DNA of 64,000 nt from Enterovibrio calviensis DSM 14347 (GTDB lineage Bacteria > Pseudomonadota > Gammaproteobacteria > Enterobacterales > Vibrionaceae), in NCBI RefSeq assembly GCF_000621165.1, contig NZ_JHZA01000009.1:1-64000 (forward strand), written 5' to 3'. This document shows, in pieces, positions 20,628-33,145 of this stretch. Both the position numbers and the translations under genes were made by a program. The notes beneath the pieces are model-generated. The model ran no database searches, was not told where the DNA came from, and saw only the letters and a list, made by a program, of their open reading frames with translations. Position 1 is the first letter of the stretch. Each line of letters starts with the position of its first letter.

Positions 20628-21230
20628 TCATACCGACCAGTGCCAATGTCGCGATGGCGTTAATATTTCAGGAAGCGGCACGTCCCATGCTTCAATCGGA
20701 AGGGCATCAACTTGCTGACAATCATGGGCAACGCCCAAGGGTTTTGCGCCTTGCTGTGTCTCGTACCAAGGCGCAAGGGTGCGATCATAATACCCCCCGC
20801 CCATTCCCAAGCGTTGACCGGTTTGATCAAACGCCACTAGCGGCGTGCAGATCAGATCCAGCTTGTCGACGGGCAACACATCTCGCACATCCAGTTTAGG
20901 CTCTAAAATGCCATATCGATTGGGTAAGAGAATGGATTGCTGATGGTAATGGAGGAAGAGTAAATGCCCAGCGCTGAAAGGGTGAAGCACTGGCAAGTAC
21001 ACTGACTTGCCAGTAATCCAACAATGCTCAATCAAGGGTGTTGTATCGATTTCACCGTCCACCGACAGATACAGGGCAATATGCTTAGCTTGGCTGACTG
21101 AGTCAGATTGCTGAAAGCGCATCAGTAATTGCGCAGCAGCGTATTGCTGATCTTGTTCGGATAGAGAGCGACGTTGGTGGCGGATATGCTTGCGTAGCGC
21201 TTGGCGCTGATCGGAAGTGCTCACTGGCAT
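20628..21230 (-). CDS. fau: 5-formyltetrahydrofolate cyclo-ligase
   Basis: An ATP-dependent enzyme that converts 5-formyl-THF to 5,10-methenyl-THF. The 200 residues start with a basic helix (RQALRKHIRHQRR), contain the GEIDTTPLI segment and end with the nucleotide-binding signature RLGMGGGYYDRTLA. It directly follows the 6S RNA gene, as in E. coli (ssrS-ygfA), so it is probably transcribed as a read-through product of that RNA. Confidence 0.95.
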   Translation of the reverse strand: MPVSTSDQRQALRKHIRHQRRSLSEQDQQYAAAQLLMRFQQSDSVSQAKHIALYLSVDGEIDTTPLIEHCWITGKSVYLPVLHPFSAGHLLFLHYHQQSILLPNRYGILEPKLDVRDVLPVDKLDLICTPLVAFDQTGQRLGMGGGYYDRTLAPWYETQQGAKPLGVAHDCQQVDALPIEAWDVPLPEILTPSRHWHWSV

Positions 21231-21273
21231 CGGGCTGTCCTTGCCGTTTGCTGAATGGTCTATCTAAGAAGGG

Positions 21274-21453
21274 ATGGCCCCGGAGTGCCGTTGGGGATCT
21301 TACGCCCTTGAACCCTGCGGTTCAAGGCGGATGGGCAGAACAGACCGTAGGCTTCTCGGTACGAGCCGAGCTTGCACAAAAGCCTGTAACAACTCACCCT
21401 TAGATGTGCTTATCGGCTCAGGGACTCAGATCCACTGACGCACACTCCAGGGT
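21274..21453 (-). ncRNA. ssrS: 6S RNA
   Basis: The minus strand between zapA and fau carries the 6S RNA signature blocks: TCCCTGAGCCGATA near the 5' side of the central bubble, CTCGG...CCGAGAAGCCT in the middle, and the CCTTGAACC/GGTTCAAGG terminal-loop hairpin. The ends pair through CCCTGGAGTG and CACTCCGGGG. 6S RNA mimics an open promoter and sequesters sigma-70 RNA polymerase in stationary phase. The ends are estimated from the closing stem and are good to a few bases. Confidence 0.93.
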
Positions 21454-21469
21454 CAAACAGGTAAAGCCC

Positions 21470-21778
21470 TTAGGCTTTCGACGCGCTGTGTTTCAACAAC
21501 GCCTCTTCAATCGTTTGCTGCAACAGCGTAATACGCTGTTCCATGTCATTCTTTTCGTCGACACTTTTTTGTCTTTCTGCCAACAATTCGTAGCAGACAT
21601 TCAGTGCCGCAATGGTGAGCAACTGCTCTGTATTCGTTACTTTAGTGCGCCCAGACAATTCATGCAACCGTTGATCAAAGTCGTTCGCTGCTTCAATCAA
21701 TGCTTCTTCCTGCCCTGCTGGACAGTTAACGCGCATCGTCTTGCCTAGGATTTGAATTTCAACAGCCTGCGTAGTCAT
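21470..21778 (-). CDS. zapA: Cell division protein ZapA
   Basis: A small FtsZ-ring-associated protein that cross-links FtsZ protofilaments. The 102 residues comprise the N-terminal ZapA domain (VEIQILGKTMRVNCPAGQEE, about 6-25, then the RLHELSGRTKVTNTEQLLTIAALN region) and a C-terminal coiled coil (about 70-97). The 6S RNA gene begins 17 bp after its stop, the arrangement in E. coli, and the 6S promoter must lie within the end of zapA. Confidence 0.96.
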   Translation of the reverse strand: MTTQAVEIQILGKTMRVNCPAGQEEALIEAANDFDQRLHELSGRTKVTNTEQLLTIAALNVCYELLAERQKSVDEKNDMEQRITLLQQTIEEALLKHSASKA

Positions 21779-22059
21779 GTTCTTTTTGAGCTCCCTTCAA
21801 AGTGCGATGTCGCACCCTGACGTAACGGGCACAAACTATAGAAAATGGCAGATTAAACTGCAAGTTTATCCTAATGTCTTGTGTCTCTCGATGCACTGAT
21901 TACACGAAAAGTCGTCAATGTGATGAAAATCAGAGCTATTTTGAAAATCTGAAACACGTTTCCGTGGGCATACATGGACTTTTTAGGTTGAGATGTTCAG
22001 TGACATTGCGCTAAGTGGTAGCATACGGCAAGAAATTAACGGCATCCAAGGTGGCCCTC

Positions 22060-22635
22060 GTGACCCAAGTAACTTTACCCGAATACAGCATCATCGCTAC
22101 CACTTTAAAATCCGACAGCTTGGCGGTGACTCCCGCTGAAATGCAAGGTTTGCTTTGCGGTATGCTTTGCGGTGGACTCGACCCAGAACTCGGCAATTGG
22201 ATGCCAATGCTTTATGACTACACCAATGACGGTGCTGGTTGGCCGCATGAATCAAAAACGCTAGCTGCAACTTCTCTCGGCATTGCAAATACACAACTAC
22301 ACTCAGGCCAAATGGACTTCGATCCTCTACTGCCTGATGAAAACGTCGATCTCATGGAGCGAGCAGACGGCTTGTCTGAGTGGGTTAATGCCTTTATCGC
22401 CGGTGTGGGCCTTGCTGGTGTCAGCGCAGGTAAGCTATCTGACGATGCCAAAGAAGTGCTTGCTGATTTGTCTGAAATCGCCCAACTTGGCATTGATGAA
22501 GACGAAGATTTGGAAGAACAAGCGCTGCTGCTTGAGCAAGTGATTGAGCACGTTCGTGTATGCGCCATGACCTTGCACATTGAGCTCGGTGCCAAAGCCC
22601 AAGACGATGAAGATGCAAAGCCAACGCTGCATTAA
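22060..22635 (+). CDS. ygfB: UPF0149 family protein YgfB
   Basis: An acidic cytoplasmic protein of about 190 residues with the UPF0149 pattern: TPAEMQGLLCGMLCGG near residue 24, then the ADGLSEWVNAFIAGVGLA and IAQLGIDEDEDLEEQ segments. Its function is not established in general, although a Pseudomonas homologue modulates a programmed-lysis regulator. The frame opens at GTG 22015, but GTG 22060 has AAGGTGG 7 nt upstream and fits the family N-terminus. It is divergent from zapA and heads the ubiH-ubiI run, as in E. coli. Confidence 0.88.
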   Translation: MTQVTLPEYSIIATTLKSDSLAVTPAEMQGLLCGMLCGGLDPELGNWMPMLYDYTNDGAGWPHESKTLAATSLGIANTQLHSGQMDFDPLLPDENVDLMERADGLSEWVNAFIAGVGLAGVSAGKLSDDAKEVLADLSEIAQLGIDEDEDLEEQALLLEQVIEHVRVCAMTLHIELGAKAQDDEDAKPTLH

Positions 22636-22713
22636 TGGCGCGTTAACGCCAACGCATCACGAAGAATCAATAAGCCGTTGTTATCAGAAACAACCGTTGG
22701 AGTAAGGCAGGGA

Positions 22714-23919
22714 ATGGACGCAACAGCGCCGTCAACACACACCTATGATGTGATCATCGCCGGAGGCGCAATGGCCGGTGCCACGCTTGCACTCGCCATA
22801 GAGCGTTTAACGCAGGCTCAACTGTCCGTTGCCGTGGTGGAAGCTGCCATCCCTGACAATGCACACCCTGGATATGATGCGCGAAGCATTGCGCTTTCGT
22901 ATGGCAGTTGCCAATTGCTGGAACAACTCGGTATTTGGCAAAAAGTCGCCCCATTCGCCACGGCAATCAACACCATTCATGTTTCTGATCGCGGCCATTT
23001 CGGCCTCACCGAAATGAACGCTCGCAAGGAAGGCTTGCCCTACTTGGGCAATGTCATTGAATTAGCCGACGCAGGTCGTGTGTTCCATCAAGCCCTGCAT
23101 CAAGCCAAAAACATCACCTTGTACTGCCCATCTTTCGTCACTGAATTGCGCCGTGAAACCGACAAGGTCTCGATAACGCTCAACGACGGACAAGTGCTAA
23201 CCACCAAGTTAATGGTTGCTGCCGACGGCGCACTCTCATCGTGTTGTGACATGGTAGGCATTGCGCGTCACGAACATGATTTTGAGCAGGTCGCCTTGAT
23301 TGCCAACGTGACCACATCATTGCCTCACCAAGGCAAAGCCTTTGAGCGTTTTACCGAAACGGGCCCTGTCGCATTACTGCCGATGTCTGAAGGTCGCAGC
23401 TCACTGGTATGGTGCGTTAAACCGCATCAAGCCGACGATCTGCTTGCGCTTTCTGATGGTGAGTTCACTGACAAGCTTCAACACATGTTTGGCTGGCGCC
23501 TTGGTCAACTTCTGCATGTTGGGCAGCGCAGCAGCTATCCGCTGATTCTACGCCAAGCCACGCAGCTTGTGAGCCACCGTTTTGCTGTTGTAGGAAACGC
23601 GGCACAAACGCTTCACCCTATTGCTGGCCAAGGTTTCAATCTTGGGCTTCGCGACGTGGTGACCTTGGCAGAAGAAATTGCACAGGCACATAACGAACAC
23701 CAAGACGGCGGTAACATGATGATGCTTCAGCGTTATCTGCATCGTCGAGAACCAGACAGAGACGCGACCGTCGCCATGACATCAGGGCTTGTTCATGGTT
23801 TTTCCAACACGTCTGCGCCACTCATTGTTGGGCGCAATTTAGGACTGGCGGCCATGTCCGTCTTTAGCGGATTAAAAGCGCCATTGCTAACGCGCGCAAT
23901 GGGGCTGGTAGAACGATAA
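22714..23919 (+). CDS. ubiH: 2-polyprenyl-6-methoxyphenol hydroxylase UbiH
   Basis: A flavin monooxygenase of aerobic ubiquinone synthesis. The FAD-binding motif GGAMAGATLALAIE lies near residues 18-31, the second motif is AADGALS, and the C-terminal VGNAAQTLHPIAGQGFNLGL is diagnostic of the UbiH/UbiI/UbiF family. The ATG at 22714 (402 residues including the stop codon) is preferred over a TTG 36 bp upstream. Its stop overlaps the start of the next gene in TAATG, so the two hydroxylases are coupled. Confidence 0.95.
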   Translation: MDATAPSTHTYDVIIAGGAMAGATLALAIERLTQAQLSVAVVEAAIPDNAHPGYDARSIALSYGSCQLLEQLGIWQKVAPFATAINTIHVSDRGHFGLTEMNARKEGLPYLGNVIELADAGRVFHQALHQAKNITLYCPSFVTELRRETDKVSITLNDGQVLTTKLMVAADGALSSCCDMVGIARHEHDFEQVALIANVTTSLPHQGKAFERFTETGPVALLPMSEGRSSLVWCVKPHQADDLLALSDGEFTDKLQHMFGWRLGQLLHVGQRSSYPLILRQATQLVSHRFAVVGNAAQTLHPIAGQGFNLGLRDVVTLAEEIAQAHNEHQDGGNMMMLQRYLHRREPDRDATVAMTSGLVHGFSNTSAPLIVGRNLGLAAMSVFSGLKAPLLTRAMGLVER

Positions 23920-25130
23920 TGAAAATGACAAACGTAGACATCGCCATTATTGGTGGCGGCATGGTGGGATTAACACTGGCGGCAGCCCTCGCAGACAGCG
24001 ACCTTCGCATTGCGGTGATTGAAGGGAAAATGCCAGACACCGATCTGCCTCCCCTTCCCGACCTGCGTGTTTCTGCACTCAGCCGAGCCAGCGAAAACAT
24101 CTTAAAAAACGTGGGTGCATGGGACGGGATAACGTCTCGACGCAGCAGCCCATATCAAAAGATGTCGGTATGGGAGCAAGACAGCTTTGGCGCGATTGAT
24201 TTTGATGCCATGGACATGGGTCAGCCTAACCTCGGCTATATCGTAGAAAACCGTGTTATCCAACTGTCATTGTTTGAACGCATCAAGCAGCAGCACAATG
24301 TCACCCTATTTTGCCCAGACAAATGCGCGAGCCTGATGTTCGGTGAAACCGAAGCATGGCTAACGCTCGATTCCGGCAACGCCATTACCGCGAAGCTGGT
24401 GGTCGGTGCTGATGGCGCAAACTCATGGGTACGAAACCAGCTTTCGATTCCACTCACGCATTGGGATTACGGGCATAGCGCACTCGTCGCTAACATTCGC
24501 ACGGCAGAGCCTCATGGCGGCGTTGCTCGTCAAATATTCACACCAGATGGCCCATTAGCGTTCTTGCCACTCTCAGACCCACACCTTTGCTCTATTGTAT
24601 GGTCACAATCCCCTGAGCTTGCAGACCAGCGCTGCAGCATGTCAGATGAAGACTTTAACAAAGCACTGACTGCTGCATTTGATACTCGATTAGGGCTTTG
24701 CTCTGTAGAAGGCCAACGCGCTGCATTTCCTTTGAAGATGCGTTACGCCCGCGACTTCGTGGTCGATCGCGTCGCGCTCATCGGGGATGCTGCTCACACG
24801 ATTCACCCGTTGGCAGGCCAAGGGGTAAATCTCGGGTTGTTAGATGCCACCAGCTTGGCGCAGGAATTAGTGCGCTTGCATGAAGAAGGCAAAGACATTG
24901 GCGAGAAAGCCAACCTTCGCGGTTTTGAACGCTGGCGCAAAGCCGAAGCGGCTCACATGATTGCTGCCATGCAAGGGTTTCGCGATATTTTCTCAGGAGA
25001 GAACCCTGCTAAGAAACTGTTCCGTGGCATTGGTTTAATGGCAGCGGCGACGCTACCGGGTATCAAAACACAGTTTATTAAAAGAGCTTTGGGCTTGAGT
25101 GGGGATTTGCCAGATCTGGCGAAGAAATAA
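23919..25130 (+). CDS. ubiI: 2-polyprenylphenol 6-hydroxylase UbiI (VisC)
   Basis: The paralogous flavin monooxygenase that carries out C5 (C1-numbering) hydroxylation in ubiquinone synthesis. At 403 residues it has GGGMVGLTLAAAL near residue 12, VGADGANSWVR near 160 and IGDAAHTIHPLAGQGVNLGL near 285. Order and overlap with ubiH match the E. coli ygfB-(pepP)-ubiH-ubiI operon, but pepP is not present between ygfB and ubiH here. Confidence 0.94.
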   Translation: MKMTNVDIAIIGGGMVGLTLAAALADSDLRIAVIEGKMPDTDLPPLPDLRVSALSRASENILKNVGAWDGITSRRSSPYQKMSVWEQDSFGAIDFDAMDMGQPNLGYIVENRVIQLSLFERIKQQHNVTLFCPDKCASLMFGETEAWLTLDSGNAITAKLVVGADGANSWVRNQLSIPLTHWDYGHSALVANIRTAEPHGGVARQIFTPDGPLAFLPLSDPHLCSIVWSQSPELADQRCSMSDEDFNKALTAAFDTRLGLCSVEGQRAAFPLKMRYARDFVVDRVALIGDAAHTIHPLAGQGVNLGLLDATSLAQELVRLHEEGKDIGEKANLRGFERWRKAEAAHMIAAMQGFRDIFSGENPAKKLFRGIGLMAAATLPGIKTQFIKRALGLSGDLPDLAKK

Positions 25131-25203
25131 GGTACTGGGTACTGCAAAATGTTGTTGAAGGCCTAAGAGACGATAAAGATTTTCGCTTTCGCTCTTCGTA
25201 GGA

Positions 25204-25245
25204 TCTAGGACCTTCTTTTCCTAGGTCCTGCTCTTCCTAGGTCCT
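25204..25245. repeat. Short CCTAGGTCCT repeats downstream of ubiI
   Basis: TTCCTAGGTCCT occurs twice as a direct repeat with a 16-bp period (25218-25229 and 25234-25245), preceded by an inverted-type variant TCTAGGACCTT at 25204-25214. CCTAGG is itself palindromic, so the unit can fold. It lies in the intergenic space between ubiI and the eno terminator. Function is unknown. Confidence 0.6.
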
Positions 25246-25264
25246 TACATTCCCTATCCGACAA

Positions 25265-25295
25265 ACAAAAAAACGGCTCCCGAGGGAGCCGTTTT
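25265..25295. terminator. Bidirectional terminator between ubiI and eno
   Basis: AAACGGCTCCC/GGGAGCCGTTT (25271-25281 with 25284-25294) has a very tight loop and A and T tracts on both flanks. It fits the convergent ubiI and eno transcripts. Confidence 0.9.
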
Positions 25296-25340
25296 CATAT
25301 CTAAATCAGCTTATCGCCGACTGAATGAAGTGCTAAGCGA

Positions 25341-26660
<1,320 letters not shown>

Positions 26661-26724
26661 TCATATAGCTTAAAAATGCGAAAAAAGCGGCTGCACTACC
26701 TTCGCAACCGCCTCTTGTTCTCAG

Positions 26725-28416
<1,692 letters not shown>

Positions 28417-28498
28417 TTACCAGAGCCCGAAACTTCCCACAACGTGAAAACTATCACACAGCCGAACGTTTTTTTTTGTCGTAAATCAATGGAGTGAT

Positions 28499-29317
28499 TT
28501 ACACAGCTTTGTTGCCTTCGTCACGTTTCACTTCTTGCCAGAGATTTTCTAGCTCATCTGTCTGACTTTCCTGCAAGTTTTTACCATTTTCGCGTAATTT
28601 CATTTCAATTTGACGAAAACGCTTTTCGAATTTTAAATTCGCTTTTCTTAATGCACTTTCGGGATTTGTCCCAACATGGCGAGCTAAATTCACCACGGCA
28701 AACAACAAGTCGCCTACTTCTTCATCAACACGCGCTTGATTAACGTCCACCATCAAGGCTTCTTCCATGACTTCTTCAAGCTCTTCTTGCACTTTTTCAG
28801 CCACAGGGCCAATCGCATCCCAATCGAACCCGACGCTGGCGCAACGTTTTTGAATCTTGGTTGCTCTGCCTAACGCAGGCAATGCGTTCGGCACATCGTC
28901 TAAGAGACTCAAGGTTGCATCTGGGGCTGCTTTTTGAGCACGCTCTTGTGCTTTTATGCCTTCCCAATCTGCTGACTGGAGTGGATTGCCATCCGCGTCT
29001 TTCTCACCAAACACATGCGGGTGACGACGCACCAATTTGTCACAGATAGCCCCAACGACATCGTCAAAATCAAAGTCGCCCTGCTCTTTACCGAGTTGAC
29101 TATAGAACACGATTTGGAACAGGAGATCGCCGAGTTCATCACGCACATCCGCCCAATCTTGGCGTTCAATCGCATCCACGGTCTCGAAAGTTTCTTCGAT
29201 GGTGTAAGGAATTATGGAATCAAACGTCTGCTTTTTATCCCACGGACAGCCATTTTTCGGGTCTCGTAGGGTCGCCATAATTTCTAATAATTCTTGCATT
29301 CGCGACATTTTTTTCAT
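28499..29317 (-). CDS. mazG: Nucleoside triphosphate pyrophosphohydrolase MazG
   Basis: MazG hydrolyses NTPs to NMPs and is thought to lower (p)ppGpp effects and remove aberrant nucleotides. The 272 residues contain two MazG domains. The first has CPWDKKQTFDSIIPYTIEETFE near residues 24-45 with the EExxE metal motif, and the second has EELEEVMEEAL near 170. ATG choice among the first few Met codons is uncertain. It lies between relA and pyrG, the usual neighbourhood. Confidence 0.95.
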   Translation of the reverse strand: MKKMSRMQELLEIMATLRDPKNGCPWDKKQTFDSIIPYTIEETFETVDAIERQDWADVRDELGDLLFQIVFYSQLGKEQGDFDFDDVVGAICDKLVRRHPHVFGEKDADGNPLQSADWEGIKAQERAQKAAPDATLSLLDDVPNALPALGRATKIQKRCASVGFDWDAIGPVAEKVQEELEEVMEEALMVDVNQARVDEEVGDLLFAVVNLARHVGTNPESALRKANLKFEKRFRQIEMKLRENGKNLQESQTDELENLWQEVKRDEGNKAV

Positions 29318-29434
29318 GTCTATTTGCCCGCTGTCAGTGTGTCAAAACGTGTTGTGATGGCCTCGGAGTCAGGTTCTAGCTTCCAAGCTCTTACCCCTTA
29401 TTTTCCTGCCATTTAACAACACGCGTTCAATAAC

Positions 29435-29465
29435 AAAAAGGGAAAGCCGAGGCTCTCCCTTTTTA
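29435..29465 (-). terminator. Rho-independent terminator after relA
   Basis: On the minus strand AGGGAGAGCC pairs with GGCTTTCCCT (one G-U pair) and is followed by Ts. It lies 30 bp beyond the relA stop and separates relA from mazG. Confidence 0.85.
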
Positions 29466-29494
29466 AACCGAATATTTTCACTCAGTCTTCGAAC

Positions 29495-31708
29495 TCAGTG
29501 AAGTCGTTTGGCTTCGTGCACATCGCGCACTTGTTCGAGTCGAGAGATCACTCGGCTCAGCACTTCTAAATCACTCAGTTCCAGATCGAAGTCCATGATC
29601 GACATGTTTTGCTTGTAGTCGACACGGCTTTGCATGCCTGCCACTTTCACTTTGTCATTGGTCAGTACGTTAGTTAGGTCTTTGATTAAACCGTTACGCT
29701 CTGACGCCAACACGCGAACCGTGATTTGGTAGTTACCCACAAATCCGCCGCCCCATACCGTATCGATAATACGTTCTGGTGCATGATGGCGAAGCTCAGA
29801 TAATTGATCACAGTCCGAACGGTGAACCGAGATACCCCGCCCCTGCGTCACATAACCTTCAATCGCATCACCAGGGATCGGCTGACAGCAACGTGCAAGA
29901 TGGGTCATCAGGTTATCAACCCCTTCAACCACCACCGCATCACGGCGAGGTTTTTTCGGCGCTGACGAGGTTTCGGCTTGTTCGAGTTTTTCGCGGAGCT
30001 GCTGGTCTTCTTGTGCCTTGGTCGGTTTATTGACCAAGGAATTGATGTAATTGACCACTTGGTTGATGCGCAAGTCGCCACTGCCAACACCGGCATACAC
30101 TTCTTCCAAGCTGTTCATGTTGAAGCGTTTCATCGCCAGCGAGGCATCTTTGCTCACCGCGCCAATTTTCGCCAGTTCGGCATCGAGGATCTCTTTGCCC
30201 GCAATCATGTTCTTTTCACGTGATTGCTTGCGGAACCATGCATTGATTTTGGCGCGAGCACGGCCTGAATTGACGAAACCCAAGCTTGGATTTAGCCAGT
30301 CACGCGAAGGGTTCGGCTCTTTCTGGGTGATGATCTCGACTTGATCGCCCATTTGCAGGTGGTAAGTGAACGGCACAATGCGCCCTTCCACTTTGGTACC
30401 AATACAACGGTGACCCACTTCGGAGTGGATGTGGTAAGCGAAATCGAGCGGCGTAGCGCCGATAGGCAAATCGACCACATCACCTTTTGGTGTAAAGGCA
30501 TAAACACGATCATCAAAGACTTGGCTACGAAGCTCATCGAGCATTTCACCCGAGTCAGACATCTCTTCTTGCCATGCCAACAGTTTGCGTAGCCAGGTGA
30601 TTTTCTCATCGTAGCCACTGCGTCCGCCCGCGGATGCACCTTCTTTGTATTTCCAGTGCGCCGCTACGCCAAGCTCAGCATCATCATGCATTTGCTTGGT
30701 GCGGATTTGGATTTCAACGGTTTTCCCTTCAGGGCCGAGCACCACGGTGTGGATAGACTGATAACCATTGGGCTTCGGGTTGGCGACATAGTCGTCGAAT
30801 TCTTTTGGAAGGTGGCGATATTTGGTATGCACCACACCCAATGCGGCGTAGCAATCTTGTAGTTGGTCAGCAATGATACGCACGGCACGTACATCAAAAA
30901 GCTCATCAAAATCGAGGCTCTTCTTCTGCATTTTCCGCCAGATGCTATAGATGTGCTTAGGGCGACCATACACCTGTGCATTGATGTTGGACGCGCCCAT
31001 CGCCTGCTGCAAGTCAGTCACGAAGGTATCAATGTACTCTTCGCGATCGATACGGCGTTCTGCCAGTTGCTTGGCAATTTGCTTGTAGATGCCCGAATGC
31101 TGATAACGGAAGGTATAGTCTTCAATTTCCCATTTGAGCTGACCGATACCCAAGCGGTTAGCCAGTGGTGCGTAGATGTTTGCACATTCTTTCGCGACAG
31201 CCTGACGAACGTCATCTGGCTCATTTTTCACTTCACGCAGGTAGCTAATTCGCTCAGCCAACTTGATCACGACGCAGCGGAAATCATCAACCATCGAGAG
31301 CAACATGCGGCGCACATTATCCACTTGGGCTGCGGTGGCTTCTTCATTGTTGGAGTTCAAATGGCGAATCGACGCCATCTCTTGCACACCATCGACCAAT
31401 TTGGCGATGTTGCTGCCGTAGCGTTCTTTCAGCGCTTCTTGTGTTAACAGGCCATCTTCCACTACAGGGAAAAGCAGCGCTGCGATCAAGGTTTCCTTGT
31501 CCATGCTAAGAGTGACAAGAATTTCAATCATCTCGCGGCCAAACCACAGAGATTGAGCCAGCGTTTGCTCATCGCCCAATGATTGGCAGTCATAGTAAGC
31601 GTCAATCAGTGCTTGTGAGACATCCGCATCTTGGGCTAGGCCATCTACCCAGCGTTCTAGCAAGAAATCTTTATTGTCATTTAGGTGCGCGCCACGAATT
31701 GCGACCAT
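29495..31708 (-). CDS. relA: GTP pyrophosphokinase RelA
   Basis: The ribosome-associated (p)ppGpp synthetase of the stringent response. The 737 residues run as an N-terminal pseudo-hydrolase domain (the HD motif position reads FPVVEDG, so hydrolysis is lost, as in RelA), the synthetase domain with GRPKHIYSIWRKMQKK and EFDDYVANPKPNGYQSIHTV, a TGS domain near 405-465 (YAFTPKGDVVDLPIGATPLDFA), and a C-terminal ACT domain. The CCQPIPGD motif of the zinc-finger region is present. The rlmD-relA-mazG order matches E. coli. Confidence 0.98.
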   Translation of the reverse strand: MVAIRGAHLNDNKDFLLERWVDGLAQDADVSQALIDAYYDCQSLGDEQTLAQSLWFGREMIEILVTLSMDKETLIAALLFPVVEDGLLTQEALKERYGSNIAKLVDGVQEMASIRHLNSNNEEATAAQVDNVRRMLLSMVDDFRCVVIKLAERISYLREVKNEPDDVRQAVAKECANIYAPLANRLGIGQLKWEIEDYTFRYQHSGIYKQIAKQLAERRIDREEYIDTFVTDLQQAMGASNINAQVYGRPKHIYSIWRKMQKKSLDFDELFDVRAVRIIADQLQDCYAALGVVHTKYRHLPKEFDDYVANPKPNGYQSIHTVVLGPEGKTVEIQIRTKQMHDDAELGVAAHWKYKEGASAGGRSGYDEKITWLRKLLAWQEEMSDSGEMLDELRSQVFDDRVYAFTPKGDVVDLPIGATPLDFAYHIHSEVGHRCIGTKVEGRIVPFTYHLQMGDQVEIITQKEPNPSRDWLNPSLGFVNSGRARAKINAWFRKQSREKNMIAGKEILDAELAKIGAVSKDASLAMKRFNMNSLEEVYAGVGSGDLRINQVVNYINSLVNKPTKAQEDQQLREKLEQAETSSAPKKPRRDAVVVEGVDNLMTHLARCCQPIPGDAIEGYVTQGRGISVHRSDCDQLSELRHHAPERIIDTVWGGGFVGNYQITVRVLASERNGLIKDLTNVLTNDKVKVAGMQSRVDYKQNMSIMDFDLELSDLEVLSRVISRLEQVRDVHEAKRLH

Positions 31709-31789
31709 TTCACTGTCCTGTTTGTTCTAGTCCATATACACAAACCGCCTCGAGTGCCTGTTCCATGAACAAGGAAGAGGTTTGAGTAT

Positions 31790-31819
31790 ATAAACCAGCA
31801 ACCCTCATGGTTGCTGGTA
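31790..31819 (-). terminator. Terminator-like hairpin after rlmD
   Basis: A perfect 10-bp inverted repeat ACCAGCAACC/GGTTGCTGGT (31794-31803 with 31809-31818) sits 11 bp beyond the rlmD stop. The T-run on the minus strand is weak (TTTATAT), so it may only attenuate read-through into relA. Confidence 0.65.
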
Positions 31820-31828
31820 TTCTGCCAC

Positions 31829-33145
31829 CTAAGCCTTTTTGATGAACAACGCCATCGACTCTAAGTGCCCAGTGTGCGGAAACATGTCCAACATGCCCAA
31901 TCTCGCTAAGGTGTATCCACGCTCTAGCAAGGCTTGGCTGTCTCTTGCTAAGGTTGCAGGGTTACACGAAACATACACAACACGCTCAGCCCCAGATTGT
32001 GCCACATAAGGCATAACCCCTAAAGCACCAGCACGTGCTGGATCGAGCAAAACTTTGCTATAGCGCTGTTTACCCCAATCACTGCCAGCAGCATCCAGCT
32101 CAAGGTTGGCATGATAGAAAGACGCATTGCCTAAGCCATTGCGCTTCGCGTTTTCGCTCGCTCGTTGCACCATGTCGTCCACGCCTTCAACGCCAACCAC
32201 CGATGCCACTTGTGTTGCTATCGGCAGACTGAAGTTGCCTAGACCACAGAACAAATCAAGAATGTTATCGTCATCGCTCAGTGCCAACCAATCGAGCGCT
32301 TGCGCAATCATTTTCTGGTTGATATCGGCATTCACTTGAATGAAGTCTTGAGGTTCAAACGCCAACGTCAAGGTATCTAGCGAGTAATGCGGTGACTCGC
32401 CACTGAGTCGCTCTGCGTCAGCATCGGCTTGTTGCACATACAAAATCAACGCTTGTTCGTCTGCGAACTGCTTGAGGCTCGCCACGTCTTCATCATGCAA
32501 AGGCTTCACCGCACGAACAAACAGGACGCGTCCGGCATCCGAGCCCACCAGCTCGATGTGCCCAATAATGCGTCGACCACGCAGACCATCCAATAGGGCA
32601 TAAACCTTTGGAAGCAGCGAATCGAGATCGGTATCCAATACCGGGCAATGCGTTACGGTGACAATGTCTTTTGAGCTTCGTTGACGGAAGCCCATTTCGA
32701 GTTTTCCATCTTTGCTAATTTTTACGCTCAAGCGCACACGACGGCGATAGCCCAAATCCTCTGAGCGCACTGGCGCATCTTGCGTTAAATCCGCAGCAGC
32801 GAATTTTTTCATCAATTGAGAAAGCGTTTCTTGCTTTGCTTCGATCTGAGCGTCATGCGCTAAGTGCTGCAAGTTGCAGCCTCCGCATCGGCCATAATGC
32901 TGACAAAATGGCTTCACACGTTCAGCGCTTGGCTTGCTCACTTTGATCAATTTGGCGCGCGCAAACTGTCGCTTATCTTCCGTCACCTGCACCACGACAT
33001 CTTCGCCCGGTAGCGCGCCAGCAATAAACACCGGCTTTTTGCCGTCAAAGGCTACGCCATCGCCTTGGTGATCAAGACGCTCAACGCTCATCGCCTTGTG
33101 TTTGGTATCGAGACTTTTTTTCTGCGGCTTAAAAAAACGCGCCAT
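31829..33145 (-). CDS. rlmD: 23S rRNA (uracil(1939)-C(5))-methyltransferase RlmD
   Basis: An SAM-dependent RNA methyltransferase with an iron-sulfur cluster (formerly RumA). The 438 residues start with a TRAM domain (about 20-75), then the cluster motif CQHYGRCGGC near 80-90 with a fourth Cys in the later CPVLD segment. The SAM domain contains LDLFCGLGNFSLP, and the catalytic Cys is in VSCNPATLARD near 395. It lies between barA (divergent) and relA. Confidence 0.97.
   Translation of the reverse strand: MARFFKPQKKSLDTKHKAMSVERLDHQGDGVAFDGKKPVFIAGALPGEDVVVQVTEDKRQFARAKLIKVSKPSAERVKPFCQHYGRCGGCNLQHLAHDAQIEAKQETLSQLMKKFAAADLTQDAPVRSEDLGYRRRVRLSVKISKDGKLEMGFRQRSSKDIVTVTHCPVLDTDLDSLLPKVYALLDGLRGRRIIGHIELVGSDAGRVLFVRAVKPLHDEDVASLKQFADEQALILYVQQADADAERLSGESPHYSLDTLTLAFEPQDFIQVNADINQKMIAQALDWLALSDDDNILDLFCGLGNFSLPIATQVASVVGVEGVDDMVQRASENAKRNGLGNASFYHANLELDAAGSDWGKQRYSKVLLDPARAGALGVMPYVAQSGAERVVYVSCNPATLARDSQALLERGYTLARLGMLDMFPHTGHLESMALFIKKA

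Noticed and set aside
22678-22713. Earlier TTG start for ubiH
   Set aside because: It adds 12 residues with no ribosome-binding site and no family similarity. The ATG at 22714 fits the family N-terminus.
30863-31447. 194-residue frame antisense to relA
   Set aside because: It is a shadow of relA, which is full length and well conserved in the other direction.
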